From the NCBI RefSeq assembly GCF_004168365.1, contig NZ_CP035704.1, positions 1,116,001 through 1,180,000 of the forward strand: 64,000 bases of DNA, given 5' to 3'. Below are positions 28,947 to 38,574 of this stretch, piece by piece. Both the position numbers and the translations under genes were made by a program. Position 1 is the first letter of the stretch. Each line of letters starts with the position of its first letter. This DNA is from Pseudolysobacter antarcticus. Its GTDB lineage: Bacteria; Pseudomonadota; Gammaproteobacteria; Xanthomonadales; Rhodanobacteraceae. The notes beneath the pieces were generated by a model, which worked only from the letters and a program-made list of their open reading frames with translations, did not search any database and had not been told where the DNA came from.

Positions 28947-31352
28947 ATGTCATCCAGTCCGTTCATCACCTCCAGCCATGCGCGACCGAAACGTCTGCTA
29001 GCCACTGCTCTCGGCGTAGCATTTGTTTCGTCGGCATCTTCTGTGCTGGCGGCGGACAACGGCACGCCGGTCAGTCCCGATGCCGATCCGGCGGCGGGTG
29101 CGGTCGAGCATCTCGATACGATCAATGTCGACGGTATCTACTCGCAAAAACCGGCGTCGCCGAAATACACCGAAGTGCTGCGCGATGTGCCGCAGACAAT
29201 CAATGTGATTCCGAAGGATCTGATCCAGGATCAGGGCGTATTTCTGCTGCGCGACATCCTGCGCCAGAACGTGGCCGGCATCACGTTCGGTGCAGGAGAA
29301 GGCGGCAGTTACGGCGACAGTGTCAACATCCGCGGCTTCAGCGCGACCAACGATATTTCGATCGACGGCATTCGCGACAGCGCCAATACCACCCACAGCG
29401 ATCCTTTCAATATCGACCAGATCGAAGTGGTGAAAGGCCCGAGTTCGGTGTATTCCGGCGCGGGCACGGTCGGCGGCACGATCAACCTCGTCAGCAAGAT
29501 TCCGCAGGTGACCGACTTCACGAATATCTCGATCGGCGCTGGCAATGCGGATTATCGGCGTGTGACTGCTGACATCAATCAGCAGGTCGGCGGGCCGCAC
29601 TCGGGCATGGCGTTCCGGTTGAATGTGATGGCGCACGAAAACGACGTCGCCGAGCGTGACATCACCGGCTACAAGCGCTGGGGTATCGCGCCGTCGTTCA
29701 TCCTCGGCCTCGGTACACCGACCCAGCTCACGCTGAGTTATGTGCATGAGCACGACAAGAATCGTCCCGAATACGGCATCCCGTTGCGTAACTACGCGCC
29801 GGTGCCGGGCATCGATCGCAGCACCTATTTCGGCTACACCAATGTCGATCAGGAAAAAATCGACAACGATTCTTTCACCGCGATCATCGATCACGCCTTC
29901 AACGAAAAAGTCACGTTGCGCAATCTCACGCGCTGGGCGCAGGTCGATCGTTACAGCGTCACCGACGCGCCCGAAGGACGCATCTGTTTGAAGCCGGGCG
30001 ATTATCCGCTGGGCACCAATCTGCAACTGCCCGGCACCGCCGTGCGTTGCGGAGCGAACGGCCCGGCGAGCGTGGGCGAGGGCGTCGGCGGCCCAACCTA
30101 CACACCGGGTGGCCCGATCGGCAACTTGCGCGATACGCGCAACACGATCCTCGTCAACCAGACCGATCTGACCTCGAAGTTCAACACTGCTGGCCTGGAA
30201 CATACGCTGGTCACGGGCATCTCGTTGTCGCACGAAACCTTTACGCTCGGTTCTGGCAGCCTGTATCGAAATGCGGATGGCACGACCTATGCACAGTTGC
30301 CGATCAGCCTGTTCGATCCGACGCATATCTACACCTTGCCGCTGAACCGATTCTATTCCACGCGGGCGGATTCGACCGTGGACAATCGCGCGGTGTATGC
30401 GTTCGATACGCTGAAGTTCAATGACCGGTGGCAGCTCGCCGGCGGCCTGCGTTACGAACATAACGAAGCGACTTACAGCAGCTATACGGCAAGCCCGGTT
30501 GCATCGCCGACGCAGGTGCCGGGGCCGTTGTTGCCGGTCGCGACCAATCCGCTGAAGAACAGCGATGATCTGATTTCGTGGCGCGCCGGTGTGGTCTACA
30601 AGCCTCAGGAAAACGGCAGCATCTATCTGGCGTACGGCAACTCCAAAACACCATCGACGGCGACCGTGGATGGCAGTTGCGCCACGAGTTGCGACGTCGA
30701 TCCGGAATCTGCCAAAAGCTACGAGCTCGGCACGAAGTGGGATTTCTTCAAGGATAGGTTGTCATTGACCGCAGCGATCTTCCGCACCGATCGCACCAAT
30801 TACAAAGTGGCATCGGGCGATCCGGCCATTCCGTATCAAACACTGGATGGTTCGAGTCGCTTGAAGGGTATCGAGCTTGGTATTACCGGCAAGATCAGCG
30901 AAAACTGGTCGGTGTTCGCCAACTACGATCACCTGCAGAGCAAAGTATTGCAGAGCGTTTCGGCGAAGGTATTGGCAACGACCGGTATCGATGCGCAGGC
31001 CGGTAATCCGCTCGCCAATACACCGGATAATTCCGCCAATTTGTGGACGACCTACGCGCTGCCGTACAACGTGACCGTGGGTTATGGTGCGAACTACACG
31101 TCATCCGTATTTGCGACCGCCAACAGCTATACGCCGACCACGATTTATGCGCGCGCCAAGATCCCGGGTTTCGTCGTGCACAACGCGATGCTGGCATACA
31201 AGGTCAACGATCATCTCGACCTGCTGCTCAACATCAACAATATTTTCAACAAGGAATATTTCACCCAGTTGCGCTCGGTTAGCACGACCAGCGGTTGGGC
31301 GAATCCGGGCACAGGACGCACGGTATCGTTGAATGCGAACCTGAAATTCTGA
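28947..31352 (+). CDS. TonB-dependent catecholate-type siderophore receptor (Fiu/PiuA-like)
   Basis: An 801-residue outer-membrane receptor: signal peptide to about residue 35 (ASSVLAAD), plug domain from ~75 (VLRDVPQTINVIPKDLI ... NIRGFSATNDISIDGIRD ... EVVKGPSSVYSGAGTVGGTINLVSK), then a 22-strand barrel ending in NLKF with the required C-terminal aromatic. The plug resembles the Fiu/CirA/PiuA group. AGGAG 6 nt before ATG 28947 fixes the start. Next come PiuC and a Sel1 protein, the same order as the piuA-piuC-Sel1 cluster of Pseudomonas aeruginosa, which also supports a catecholate siderophore or sideromycin receptor. Confidence 0.9.
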   Translation: MSSSPFITSSHARPKRLLATALGVAFVSSASSVLAADNGTPVSPDADPAAGAVEHLDTINVDGIYSQKPASPKYTEVLRDVPQTINVIPKDLIQDQGVFLLRDILRQNVAGITFGAGEGGSYGDSVNIRGFSATNDISIDGIRDSANTTHSDPFNIDQIEVVKGPSSVYSGAGTVGGTINLVSKIPQVTDFTNISIGAGNADYRRVTADINQQVGGPHSGMAFRLNVMAHENDVAERDITGYKRWGIAPSFILGLGTPTQLTLSYVHEHDKNRPEYGIPLRNYAPVPGIDRSTYFGYTNVDQEKIDNDSFTAIIDHAFNEKVTLRNLTRWAQVDRYSVTDAPEGRICLKPGDYPLGTNLQLPGTAVRCGANGPASVGEGVGGPTYTPGGPIGNLRDTRNTILVNQTDLTSKFNTAGLEHTLVTGISLSHETFTLGSGSLYRNADGTTYAQLPISLFDPTHIYTLPLNRFYSTRADSTVDNRAVYAFDTLKFNDRWQLAGGLRYEHNEATYSSYTASPVASPTQVPGPLLPVATNPLKNSDDLISWRAGVVYKPQENGSIYLAYGNSKTPSTATVDGSCATSCDVDPESAKSYELGTKWDFFKDRLSLTAAIFRTDRTNYKVASGDPAIPYQTLDGSSRLKGIELGITGKISENWSVFANYDHLQSKVLQSVSAKVLATTGIDAQAGNPLANTPDNSANLWTTYALPYNVTVGYGANYTSSVFATANSYTPTTIYARAKIPGFVVHNAMLAYKVNDHLDLLLNINNIFNKEYFTQLRSVSTTSGWANPGTGRTVSLNANLKF

Positions 31353-31366
31353 TTGATCGTGGTACT

Positions 31367-31399
31367 GCGGCGGTGGGCGATTTCATAACGCACCGCCGC
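31367..31399 (+). other. 9-bp stem-loop in the receptor-piuC gap
   Basis: GCGGCGGTG (31367-31375) and CACCGCCGC (31391-31399) form a perfect stem with a 15-nt loop. There is no U tract, so it may be a processing or stability element that lets the outer-membrane receptor be made in excess over PiuC. Confidence 0.45.
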
Positions 31400-31416
31400 T
31401 GAACCGGAGACGTATT

Positions 31417-32121
31417 ATGCTGTTGCATGTGCCAGATATCCTGACTGCGGAACAGGTCGCGGCGTGCCGTCGAAAACTCGACACGGCGGCCTGGGCGAAT
31501 GGCCGCATCACGGCCGGTCATCAATCCGCGCTGGCGAAAGATAATCTGCAATTGCCCGAGACCGATCCGCTCGCGTGCGAGCTCGGCGCGCTGGTGCTGG
31601 AGGCTCTGAATCGCAACACCACATTCTTCGCTGGGGCGTTGCCGCGACGGATATTCCCGCCGCTGTTCAATTGCTATCGCGGCGGACAGTCGTTCGATTA
31701 TCACGTCGATAACGCGGTGCGTTACGACCGCAGCGGCGGTGATGCGATACCGTTGCGCACCGATCTTTCGGCGACCCTGTTTTTATCCTCGCCAGACGAA
31801 TACGACGGCGGCGAACTCGTGATCGAAGACAGTTTCGGCACACATGATGTGAAGCTGCCCGCCGGTGATTTGCTGCTGTATCCGGCCAGCAGTTTGCACC
31901 GCGTGATGCCGGTCACGCGCGGCGCACGATTCGCCTCGTTTTTCTGGATTCAAAGCCTGGTGCGCGATGACGGCGAGCGACGTTTGCTGTTTGATCTCGA
32001 CCTTGCAATCCAGACGCTCGCTGGCGAAAGCAACGTTGCATCCACCACCACGCAAAATGCAGCGCAACTGCGCCTGACCGGCGTCTACCACAATCTGCTG
32101 CGACGCTGGGCCGATGTTTGA
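31417..32121 (+). CDS. piuC: PiuC/YbiX family Fe(II)/2-oxoglutarate dioxygenase
   Basis: A 234-residue dioxygenase of the PKHD type. The N-terminus [18 protein letters not shown] is typical; iron ligands H96, D98 (YHVDNAVR) and H161 (SSLHRVMPV), with R169-R171 for 2-oxoglutarate, are in place, as is the end [17 protein letters not shown]. Its role in siderophore use is inferred from constant linkage to Fiu/PiuA receptors; the substrate is not established to my knowledge. Its 3' end overlaps the start of the Sel1 gene. Confidence 0.93.
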   Translation: MLLHVPDILTAEQVAACRRKLDTAAWANGRITAGHQSALAKDNLQLPETDPLACELGALVLEALNRNTTFFAGALPRRIFPPLFNCYRGGQSFDYHVDNAVRYDRSGGDAIPLRTDLSATLFLSSPDEYDGGELVIEDSFGTHDVKLPAGDLLLYPASSLHRVMPVTRGARFASFFWIQSLVRDDGERRLLFDLDLAIQTLAGESNVASTTTQNAAQLRLTGVYHNLLRRWADV

Positions 32122-32926
32122 CGGCACGAACGCGGAGCTCGGCGATTTCGCTGCCAGCGCCAACCTCGACAACGACCAATTTGCGCAGTTGGTGCAATCC
32201 GATCCTGCCGCTGCCGCACGCATTTTGCAGCGTGCAGCCGAGCACGGCGATGCGATAGCGCAGGCTCTGTTTGCGCAATTGCTGCTCGATGGTAATGGCG
32301 TGATGCGTGACCGGGAAATGGCGTGGCACTGGTTCCAGCTCGCTGCGCACACCGGCCATGTGATGGCGATGAATATGCTCGGGCGCTGCTGCGAATTCGG
32401 CTGGGGCCGTGCGATCGATATCGAGCTCGCCGCGGTCTGGTATCGACGCGCCGCCGATCATGGTCTGGACTGGGGCATGTACAACCTAGCGCATCTGCAT
32501 GTATCCGGCAGCGGAGTTGCGATGGATCGTTCGCTTGCGTACGCACTTTATCGGCGCGCCGCCGATCTCGGTCATGCGAAGTCGATGGGTATCGTCGGGC
32601 GGTATCACGAACAAGGTTGGGAAGTGCCAGCCGATGCGAATGCGGCGTTCGACTGGTATCGAAAATCCGCGCATGGCGGCGACTTTCGTGGTCAATGCAG
32701 TTATGCCTCGTTGCTCGCGCAGCGAGGACAAATCGAGGATGCGGTGTACTGGTTGCGTTTGGCCGTCCAGACGGCCATACCGTCGTTTGCGATAAAACTT
32801 GCCGAAACCCTCGCTGTGTCCGCTCAAGCGGAGTTTCGGAAAATCGCACTGGAGATCCGGCAATGTCACACCGGGCACGCGGTGATGGCGGCTGATCTTG
32901 AGCAGGCGTTGCATACCGCGGCATAG
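32114..32926 (+). CDS. Sel1-repeat protein of the piu cluster
   Basis: A 270-residue helical repeat protein with about five Sel1 units (for example [58 protein letters not shown]). No signal peptide, so it is cytoplasmic. It begins inside the last codons of piuC (8-nt overlap), so it is translationally coupled. Sel1 proteins serve as protein-protein adaptors; the partner here is unknown. The same gene follows piuC in Pseudomonas, as I recall PA4516. Confidence 0.88.
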   Translation: MFDGTNAELGDFAASANLDNDQFAQLVQSDPAAAARILQRAAEHGDAIAQALFAQLLLDGNGVMRDREMAWHWFQLAAHTGHVMAMNMLGRCCEFGWGRAIDIELAAVWYRRAADHGLDWGMYNLAHLHVSGSGVAMDRSLAYALYRRAADLGHAKSMGIVGRYHEQGWEVPADANAAFDWYRKSAHGGDFRGQCSYASLLAQRGQIEDAVYWLRLAVQTAIPSFAIKLAETLAVSAQAEFRKIALEIRQCHTGHAVMAADLEQALHTAA

Positions 32927-32957
32927 TCTGCCGCCGCAGCCGTAAGCGTTTTTCTGC

Positions 32958-33027
32958 AAGCGAATCCTTGGACGGGGGATATCGGGATTCGCTTACAGGC
33001 CTGCGCAGTAAACCTCACTGCGCAGGC
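32958..33027. terminator. Two stem-loops between the Sel1 and M48 genes
   Basis: First stem: AAGCGAATCC (32958-32967) with GGATTCGCTT (32985-32994). Second: GCCTGCGCAGT (32999-33009) with ACTGCGCAGGC (33017-33027), an 11-bp perfect stem and 7-nt loop. They lie between convergent genes and probably terminate or protect both messages. Confidence 0.55.
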
Positions 33028-33070
33028 GCAAAAACTTCAGCTTCGTGCAGACTTTTGCCTGCTGCCGAAA

Positions 33071-33805
33071 TCAGCCTTTCTTGATCATCGTATCGATCTT
33101 CGCCGCGCGATCAGGCGATGATGGATGGCTCGACATCAAGCCGCCGCCCGCCGGCAGTTTTTTCAGCATGCTGACCATCGCGTGTGTGTCGTATTTATGC
33201 TTGACCATGAACTGGTAACCGTAAATATCCGCCTCGCTTTCTTCCTTCTGTGAAAACTGCGCGTTGACGATGCCTTCGGCAAAACCGCCGAGCTCCGATG
33301 CTGCGAGCGCGCCGGCTTTGCCACCGGTGGCCGCGACACCTTGGCGCGCGGCGCTGGTCATCAGCATCGCTTTCATTTTCGCCTTGGTGTGGCCGAGTTT
33401 GGCGTGGCCGATTTCATGGCCGATAACGCTGCGGATTTCGTCATCGGTGGCGATATCCATCAAGCCGGCGAATACGCGCACGCAGCCGTTGGCCATCGCG
33501 AATGCATTCACGTCGGTAACCAAGTAAGCCTTGTAGTTGAGCGTGATGCCATCTTCGTTGTTCAGCCCCGCTGTGATCTTTTGCAGGCGCGCGGCGTATT
33601 TGTTGCCGGCTGGTGCCACCTTGTTGTGCGTGTCCAGCCAATCGCAGGCCTGATCGGCTTGGGCTTTGACATCGGCATCGCTCAACGTCGCGCCCTTGAC
33701 CGCACTGGTGCCAGCGCCCAGGGCGTTACCAAAATCGATCGCCAAGGCGCTGCCGGCGAGGCTCAAACCGAATGCAAACAAACAGCTTTTTGCGGAAATT
33801 TTCAT
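33071..33805 (-). CDS. M48 family periplasmic metallopeptidase
   Basis: A 244-residue zinc protease with a signal peptide (MKISAKSCLFAFGLSLAGSALA). The active-site motif HEIGH is at residues 130-134, and the third ligand E191 is in EESEADIYGY. ANGCVRVFAGLMDIATDDE precedes the motif as in LoiP/YcaL-type peptidases, and the C-terminal SSHPSSPDRAAKID is the usual substrate-side loop. AGGAG 6 nt before ATG 33805 sets the start; the frame continues upstream to 33985 without protein features. The likely role is turnover of damaged envelope proteins. Confidence 0.92.
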   Translation of the reverse strand: MKISAKSCLFAFGLSLAGSALAIDFGNALGAGTSAVKGATLSDADVKAQADQACDWLDTHNKVAPAGNKYAARLQKITAGLNNEDGITLNYKAYLVTDVNAFAMANGCVRVFAGLMDIATDDEIRSVIGHEIGHAKLGHTKAKMKAMLMTSAARQGVAATGGKAGALAASELGGFAEGIVNAQFSQKEESEADIYGYQFMVKHKYDTHAMVSMLKKLPAGGGLMSSHPSSPDRAAKIDTMIKKG

Positions 33806-34331
33806 GACGTCTCCTGGGTTGGGGAATGGGAATCCGAATACTGGATAGGGAATATTTATGGCGGTATATATGGCTAAACGATTTCGAGTATTTTCGCCCG
33901 TTTGATGAATCTCCAGCCTCGCTGCAGGCATGGCATTCAACTCGATGCAAATAAACGTTGTGCTGGCAATAATCCGAACATGCATGCGGCATAGACGTTT
34001 CTTTGTCTGAGTCGCACGAGCAAACTCCTGCCAATTTGCGCGGAGCTAATGCCTTAAAGGTTGATTACGCGATTCCGCCAAAAAGGGGACACTCGGCGCG
34101 CGAATGCGCTGCCGTATTTGCGGAACTGCCGGGGCATGGGGATTCAATCTGAAACGTAACCGGTCGTGTGCAACGCGTCGCACTACGCCGAACTTCGGAT
34201 TTCTGCCGATGCCGTTATCAGCTAGACGCATATCCGGCCGCGCCGCGGCGGCGCTGTGTCCGGTTTCCACAGCAACCTCGTTTTGAGATAGCAAGGATGT
34301 CTTGCGTGCATCCACTCACCGAGGAATCGAC
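33806..34331. other. Divergent intergenic region, M48 protease to beta-helix gene
   Basis: 526 bp without a convincing gene. It should hold the promoters for both divergent genes. I see no palindrome, repeat or RNA gene; short frames here lack ribosome sites and protein-like composition. Confidence 0.5.
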
Positions 34332-36851
34332 ATGGACACCCGCTCTTTTTTTCAACACTCGCTGCCGTCTCTGCTAGTTCGCACGTTATTCGCTGTTCCG
34401 CTGATGGGTTTCGTGGCGTCGTCCGCGGTGCATGCGGCATCGGATTGCGCTAACAGCAATGCGCAGCTGAAAGCCGATCTTGCCAAATCCGAAACTCAGG
34501 CAGACAACGCGCCGTACACCATCAAGCTCATGCAAGGTACCTACAACCTTGGCTACACGATTGTGAATCCGACCAGCCAATTGACCATCGCTGGCGGTTA
34601 CACCGATGCCAGCTGCACCACGCGCAGTATCGATCCGGCCAATACGAGGATCGATTTTGGCGGCACCGGTTTTCTGCACATCGCCCAGAATTCTGCGTCA
34701 CCGATCGCCAGCATCACGCTGGAAGGCATCACCTTCCAGAATGGCGAAAGCGTGAGCTTGTTCACGGGCGGCTACAACCAATTTTCTGCCGATGACGCGG
34801 GCAATATCAGCATTCGCAATTCGCGCTTCACCGGTTTGAACAGCACTAATCCGCCGGACGCCTATTTTTTCGAAGATCAGCCGATTCAGTTCACCACCTA
34901 CAAGGGTACGCTGAGCATCGTCAACAGCGTTTTCGATCACCTGATACAAGCGCCAGGCGGTGTATGCGAAGCGGTGCTTGACCTGTGGGACGATGCGGCG
35001 GTCGTGATGATGTTCGACAGCATACATACCTCAAGCGGTCAATCATTCTGCATCGAGCCGGATTCGACCGGCTCCAAAAACACCGTTCAAGTATTCAACA
35101 GTATTTTCTGGCCGACCGATGGTTTGTATGGCACCAATAAGCCGCTCTACATCACTGATTCCGGCGGTGCGGTTCCGGATGTATCGCTCTACTACAGCAC
35201 GTTTTATCTGGGCTTCGATGGACCTGCCACGACCAAGGAATTCAATACTTTGACTGGTCCGCAGAACGATCCGCAGTGGCTTAATCCAGTCGCCGGGCCG
35301 AATGCCAATTACGGTATCAGTCCAACATCCAGCGCGATCAATTCGGGCTATCCGGCGCCGATCAACAATTTTTATCCCAGCATCGATATCGCTTCGAGTC
35401 CACGCACGACGGGCGGCGCGGTGGATCGTGGTGCGGTGGAATCGCCGTACTTCTACCAGTCGAGCACCATCGTTACCAACACCAACAATGCGGGGCAGGG
35501 ATCCTTGCGTGATGCCATCACCGTGGCCAACAAATCCGGCAACGCCGACACGATCACGTTCTCGCCACAGCTCGGTTGTCCGGCAGTAATCCAGTTGACG
35601 TCGGCGTTGCCGAACATCACCACGCCGATCACGATCGACGGTTATCTCAACAATCCGGCGGCGGTCTACAACAGCGACCCCAATGCGTTCAACGCAAACT
35701 TGTGCATAGTGATCAAGGAGCAGACCTACGACACGATTGCCACGGGTCTTTCCGTGATGTCGCCCGGCAGCCTCGATTTGCGCGGTGTCGCGATGGGAGG
35801 TTTCACCCAGCAGGTTTTTGTGGCTAGCAACGCCACCGCCAAAATTAGTGGCAGTCAATTCGGTGGCAGTGTCGGTGGGATAAATTTGCCTGGAGCGAAT
35901 GCAAATGCGATCGCAGTCTTTAATGTCACAAACGGCAAGATCAGCATCGGTGGCGATTCGCCGGGTGAGCGTAACGTCATCAACAATGCCACCAGCAACG
36001 GTATTTTCATGGATAGCACGGTCTCAACGCCGAATTGCAGCATCACCAACAATCTGGTCGGCTTGGCACCGAATGGCGTGAGCGCCAACGGCAACGGCTA
36101 TGGCATGCAGTTGAAAAGCAGCTATTGCGATGTCTCGAAAAACCGCGTCGCCGGAAATTTCAACGACGGAATCTGGATCCCAGCACAAGGGTCGCACAAC
36201 AAGATCCATGGCAATGTCTTCGGCATGGATGTGCTCGGCAACCCGGTACTCAGCTATGGTTGGGCGGTGCTGGTGGATGGTAGCAACAACGTGATCGGTG
36301 ATTCGCAATTGGCTGGTTACCATCCCGACCAAGGCAACGTGATCAGCTACATGGGCGATGGCGGCGTGCTTGTGAACAACTACAGCAACAGCGTGCGCGC
36401 CAATCTCAGCAGCTACAACGGTTATGCCCACGATGGCAGCGTGCCGGATATCAAGCTTGGCCCGAACGGAAATTTCCAGCAGGGGTTTCCGGTGATTGAT
36501 AGCCTGTCGCTGCCGAACGGCATGCCAGTAGGATCAGCGAAGCCCGGCACGATTACCGCGCATTTGAATAGTGGGGCCAATTCCAGCTACCGCGTCGATG
36601 TTTATTATTCGGGCGCGTGCTCGCCCAGTGGGCGCGGTCACGCGGAATTTTATCTCGGCTCGCAGCTGGTCAACACCAATGCCAGCGGCTACGCAACGTT
36701 CAGCATGCCGCTGATGTTGCCGGATTATCTGCCGACCTCGGTGATCAGTCTCACCGCTACCGATGCCTATGCCAACTCCTCGGAGATGGGTAGCTGTTTC
36801 GCGATAAAGAATTTCGACGACACCATCTTCCGCGACAAATTCGGCGGTTAA
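34332..36851 (+). CDS. Secreted right-handed beta-helix protein
   Basis: An 839-residue exported protein (signal peptide ending near SSAVHA). Part one (about 35-370) resembles a choice-of-anchor Q beta-helix: TYNLGYTIVNPTSQLTIAGGY, IRNSRFTGL, GAVDRGAVESP. Part two (about 385-700) has SLRDAITVANKSGNADTITF, a CSLREA-type segment, then more helix repeats (NVINNATSNGIFM, NVIGD). A small beta domain (SSYRVDVYYSGAC..., EMGSCFA) like that in the 738-residue protein at 3504-5720 closes it, and the chain ends in DDTIFRDKFGG. Start ATG 34332 has GAGGAA at 5 nt. The function is unknown; such folds often bind or cut polysaccharides. Confidence 0.82.
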   Translation: MDTRSFFQHSLPSLLVRTLFAVPLMGFVASSAVHAASDCANSNAQLKADLAKSETQADNAPYTIKLMQGTYNLGYTIVNPTSQLTIAGGYTDASCTTRSIDPANTRIDFGGTGFLHIAQNSASPIASITLEGITFQNGESVSLFTGGYNQFSADDAGNISIRNSRFTGLNSTNPPDAYFFEDQPIQFTTYKGTLSIVNSVFDHLIQAPGGVCEAVLDLWDDAAVVMMFDSIHTSSGQSFCIEPDSTGSKNTVQVFNSIFWPTDGLYGTNKPLYITDSGGAVPDVSLYYSTFYLGFDGPATTKEFNTLTGPQNDPQWLNPVAGPNANYGISPTSSAINSGYPAPINNFYPSIDIASSPRTTGGAVDRGAVESPYFYQSSTIVTNTNNAGQGSLRDAITVANKSGNADTITFSPQLGCPAVIQLTSALPNITTPITIDGYLNNPAAVYNSDPNAFNANLCIVIKEQTYDTIATGLSVMSPGSLDLRGVAMGGFTQQVFVASNATAKISGSQFGGSVGGINLPGANANAIAVFNVTNGKISIGGDSPGERNVINNATSNGIFMDSTVSTPNCSITNNLVGLAPNGVSANGNGYGMQLKSSYCDVSKNRVAGNFNDGIWIPAQGSHNKIHGNVFGMDVLGNPVLSYGWAVLVDGSNNVIGDSQLAGYHPDQGNVISYMGDGGVLVNNYSNSVRANLSSYNGYAHDGSVPDIKLGPNGNFQQGFPVIDSLSLPNGMPVGSAKPGTITAHLNSGANSSYRVDVYYSGACSPSGRGHAEFYLGSQLVNTNASGYATFSMPLMLPDYLPTSVISLTATDAYANSSEMGSCFAIKNFDDTIFRDKFGG

Positions 36852-36864
36852 AGTTTTATGCACA

Positions 36865-36897
36865 CCACTAGGGCGCCGACCGGCGCTCTGGTGGTTT
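36865..36897 (+). terminator. Rho-independent terminator of the beta-helix gene
   Basis: CCACTAGGGCGCC (36865-36877) pairs with GGCGCTCTGGTGG (36882-36894) over 13 bp including two G-U wobbles, with a GACC loop and TTT following. It begins 14 nt after the stop codon. Confidence 0.75.
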
Positions 36898-37083
36898 CAT
36901 GCGACAACCTGATTGATAACGCCGACGCGCTTGTTAGTCGTACAACCGGCCATACTTCCTGTAGTGCCGCATCGCCCGGCGACCACTTCGATGAATTAGC
37001 GCAGGCAATCACCACTGGCCGCTTCACACGCATCATCGACAGTCCACGGACAATACTCAGCGCGTCATCATCAGGAGCCAGCC

Positions 37084-37551
37084 ATGAACACGTTTGATCT
37101 CACTCCACCCACCGATGCGCAGCGCCGCGAGTTGAGCGCCGGACTCAGCGGCGACGAGCGCCGCGTATTACTCGAGCACGGCACCGAAGCCGCGTTCTGC
37201 GGTGTGTTTCTCGACAACAAGAAAGACGGCGTCTACACCTGCCGACTGTGTGCGTTGCCGTTATTCCGCTCGAATGCGAAGTTCGATTCAGGCACCGGCT
37301 GGCCGAGTTTTTTCGAGCCGTTCGATGTGGCCCACATCCGTACCATCCGCGATGCGAGCTACGGCATGGTGCGCACCGAAATCGTCTGCGCGCGTTGCGG
37401 CAGTCATCTCGGTCACGTATTTCCTGATGGTCCGCCGCCGACCGGCGATCGGCATTGCCTTAACTCGGTATCGCTCGGATTTACCGAAAAAGGCCAGCCA
37501 TTGCCGGATGTATTGCATCGCGGTGGCGCGGAAGCTGCACCTGCTGAATGA
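37084..37551 (+). CDS. msrB: Peptide-methionine (R)-S-oxide reductase
   Basis: A 155-residue MsrB that repairs the R-form of methionine sulfoxide. Structural zinc is held by C53/C56 (YTCRLC) and C102/C105 (VCARCGSHLGHVF). The catalytic cysteine is C125 in DRHCLNSVSLGF. SGTGWPSFFEPF is the conserved substrate block. GGAG lies 6 nt before the ATG. There is no signal peptide, so the enzyme is cytoplasmic. Single gene, convergent with yebC. Confidence 0.96.
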   Translation: MNTFDLTPPTDAQRRELSAGLSGDERRVLLEHGTEAAFCGVFLDNKKDGVYTCRLCALPLFRSNAKFDSGTGWPSFFEPFDVAHIRTIRDASYGMVRTEIVCARCGSHLGHVFPDGPPPTGDRHCLNSVSLGFTEKGQPLPDVLHRGGAEAAPAE

Positions 37552-37576
37552 GTGTCCTGCTGCGCGCCTGACAAAC

Positions 37577-37648
37577 TCGCGAGCACACGACCGTGCTCGC
37601 GAATTCGCCATCGATCGTTCGGACGTTTAAACGGCCAAACGTTTAAAC
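37577..37648. terminator. Two hairpins between convergent msrB and yebC
   Basis: TCGCGAGCAC (37577-37586) pairs with GTGCTCGCGA (37593-37602), and GTTTAAACG (37625-37633) pairs with CGTTTAAAC (37640-37648). The second also contains two direct copies of ACGTTTAAAC. Both lie in the 106-bp convergent gap and probably end transcription from the two sides. Confidence 0.6.
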
Positions 37649-37657
37649 TATCTGACG

Positions 37658-38383
37658 TTAAGCGGCTAGTTCGGGCAGGTCGGCGTTGTGATACACGTCC
37701 TGCACGTCGTCGAGTTCTTCGAGCCATTCGAGCAGATCGTGCAAGGTCTCGGCGACGTCACCGCTGACCGCGACACGATTCGCCGGACGCATCACCACAT
37801 CGGCGCGCAAGGGTTTGAGTCCCGCCGCCGCGAGCGCTTTTTTCACCGCTTCGAAATTTTCCTGCGTGCACAACACCAGGCTTTGGCCGGCGTCGGCTTG
37901 CACATCATCGGCGCCTGCTTCTAGCGCGGCTTCGAGCACTTTTTCCTCGGCTGCTGGCGTGGCGGTATCGAACACCAGTTCGCCGACTTTGGAAAACTGA
38001 AACGCGACCGAACCGGTCGTGCCGAGATTGCCGCCGTTCTTGGTCAGCGCGTGGCGGACATCGGCAACCGTGCGCGTCGGATTATCAGTCATGCAATCGA
38101 TGATCAGCGCGACGCCGGACGGGCCGTAACCTTCGTAGCGCAGCTCCTGCATGTTGTCTGCGCCATCGGCACCGGAACCGCGCTTGATCGCGCGCTCGAT
38201 GGTGTCTTTGGTCATGTTCGATGCGAGCGCTTTTTCGATGCCCATGCGCAGGCGCGCGTTGCTCGCCGGATCAGAGCCGTTGCGTGCAGCCACGGTGATC
38301 TCGCGGATGAATTTGGTGAACATTTTGCCGCGCTTGGAATCCTCGGCGTTCTTGCGACCTTCGATGCTGGGGCCTCTGCCCAT
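37658..38383 (-). CDS. yebC: YebC/PmpR family protein (translation or transcription factor)
   Basis: A 241-residue cytoplasmic protein. KFIREITVAARNGSDPASNARLR, MTKDTIERAIKRGSG, YEGYGPSGVALIIDCMTDNPTRT and KNGGNLGTTGSVAFQF are the family blocks. Members act on ribosomes at difficult proline stretches or as DNA-binding regulators. Start ATG 38383 has AGGA 7 nt upstream; the open frame to 38524 adds nothing conserved. It begins MGRGPSIEGRK rather than the usual MAGHSKWANIKHRK, so it belongs to the shorter-start subgroup and is not next to ruvC. Confidence 0.92.
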   Translation of the reverse strand: MGRGPSIEGRKNAEDSKRGKMFTKFIREITVAARNGSDPASNARLRMGIEKALASNMTKDTIERAIKRGSGADGADNMQELRYEGYGPSGVALIIDCMTDNPTRTVADVRHALTKNGGNLGTTGSVAFQFSKVGELVFDTATPAAEEKVLEAALEAGADDVQADAGQSLVLCTQENFEAVKKALAAAGLKPLRADVVMRPANRVAVSGDVAETLHDLLEWLEELDDVQDVYHNADLPELAA

Positions 38384-38574
38384 AAACGTTCCTGCGACTG
38401 TGGTGATGTGGCTGACGTAGCGTCGCACGCGAGACAACCGCGGCGGCGGATTGCGGCAGATTCTATCAGGCCCGCTCGGGCCACACCTAGCCGCAGCACA
38501 GCAGAGATTTTGAGTCGCCGCCAAACCGATGAATTTTGACCGATCAGCGTGTCGCGGCGATCACTACTCACAGC

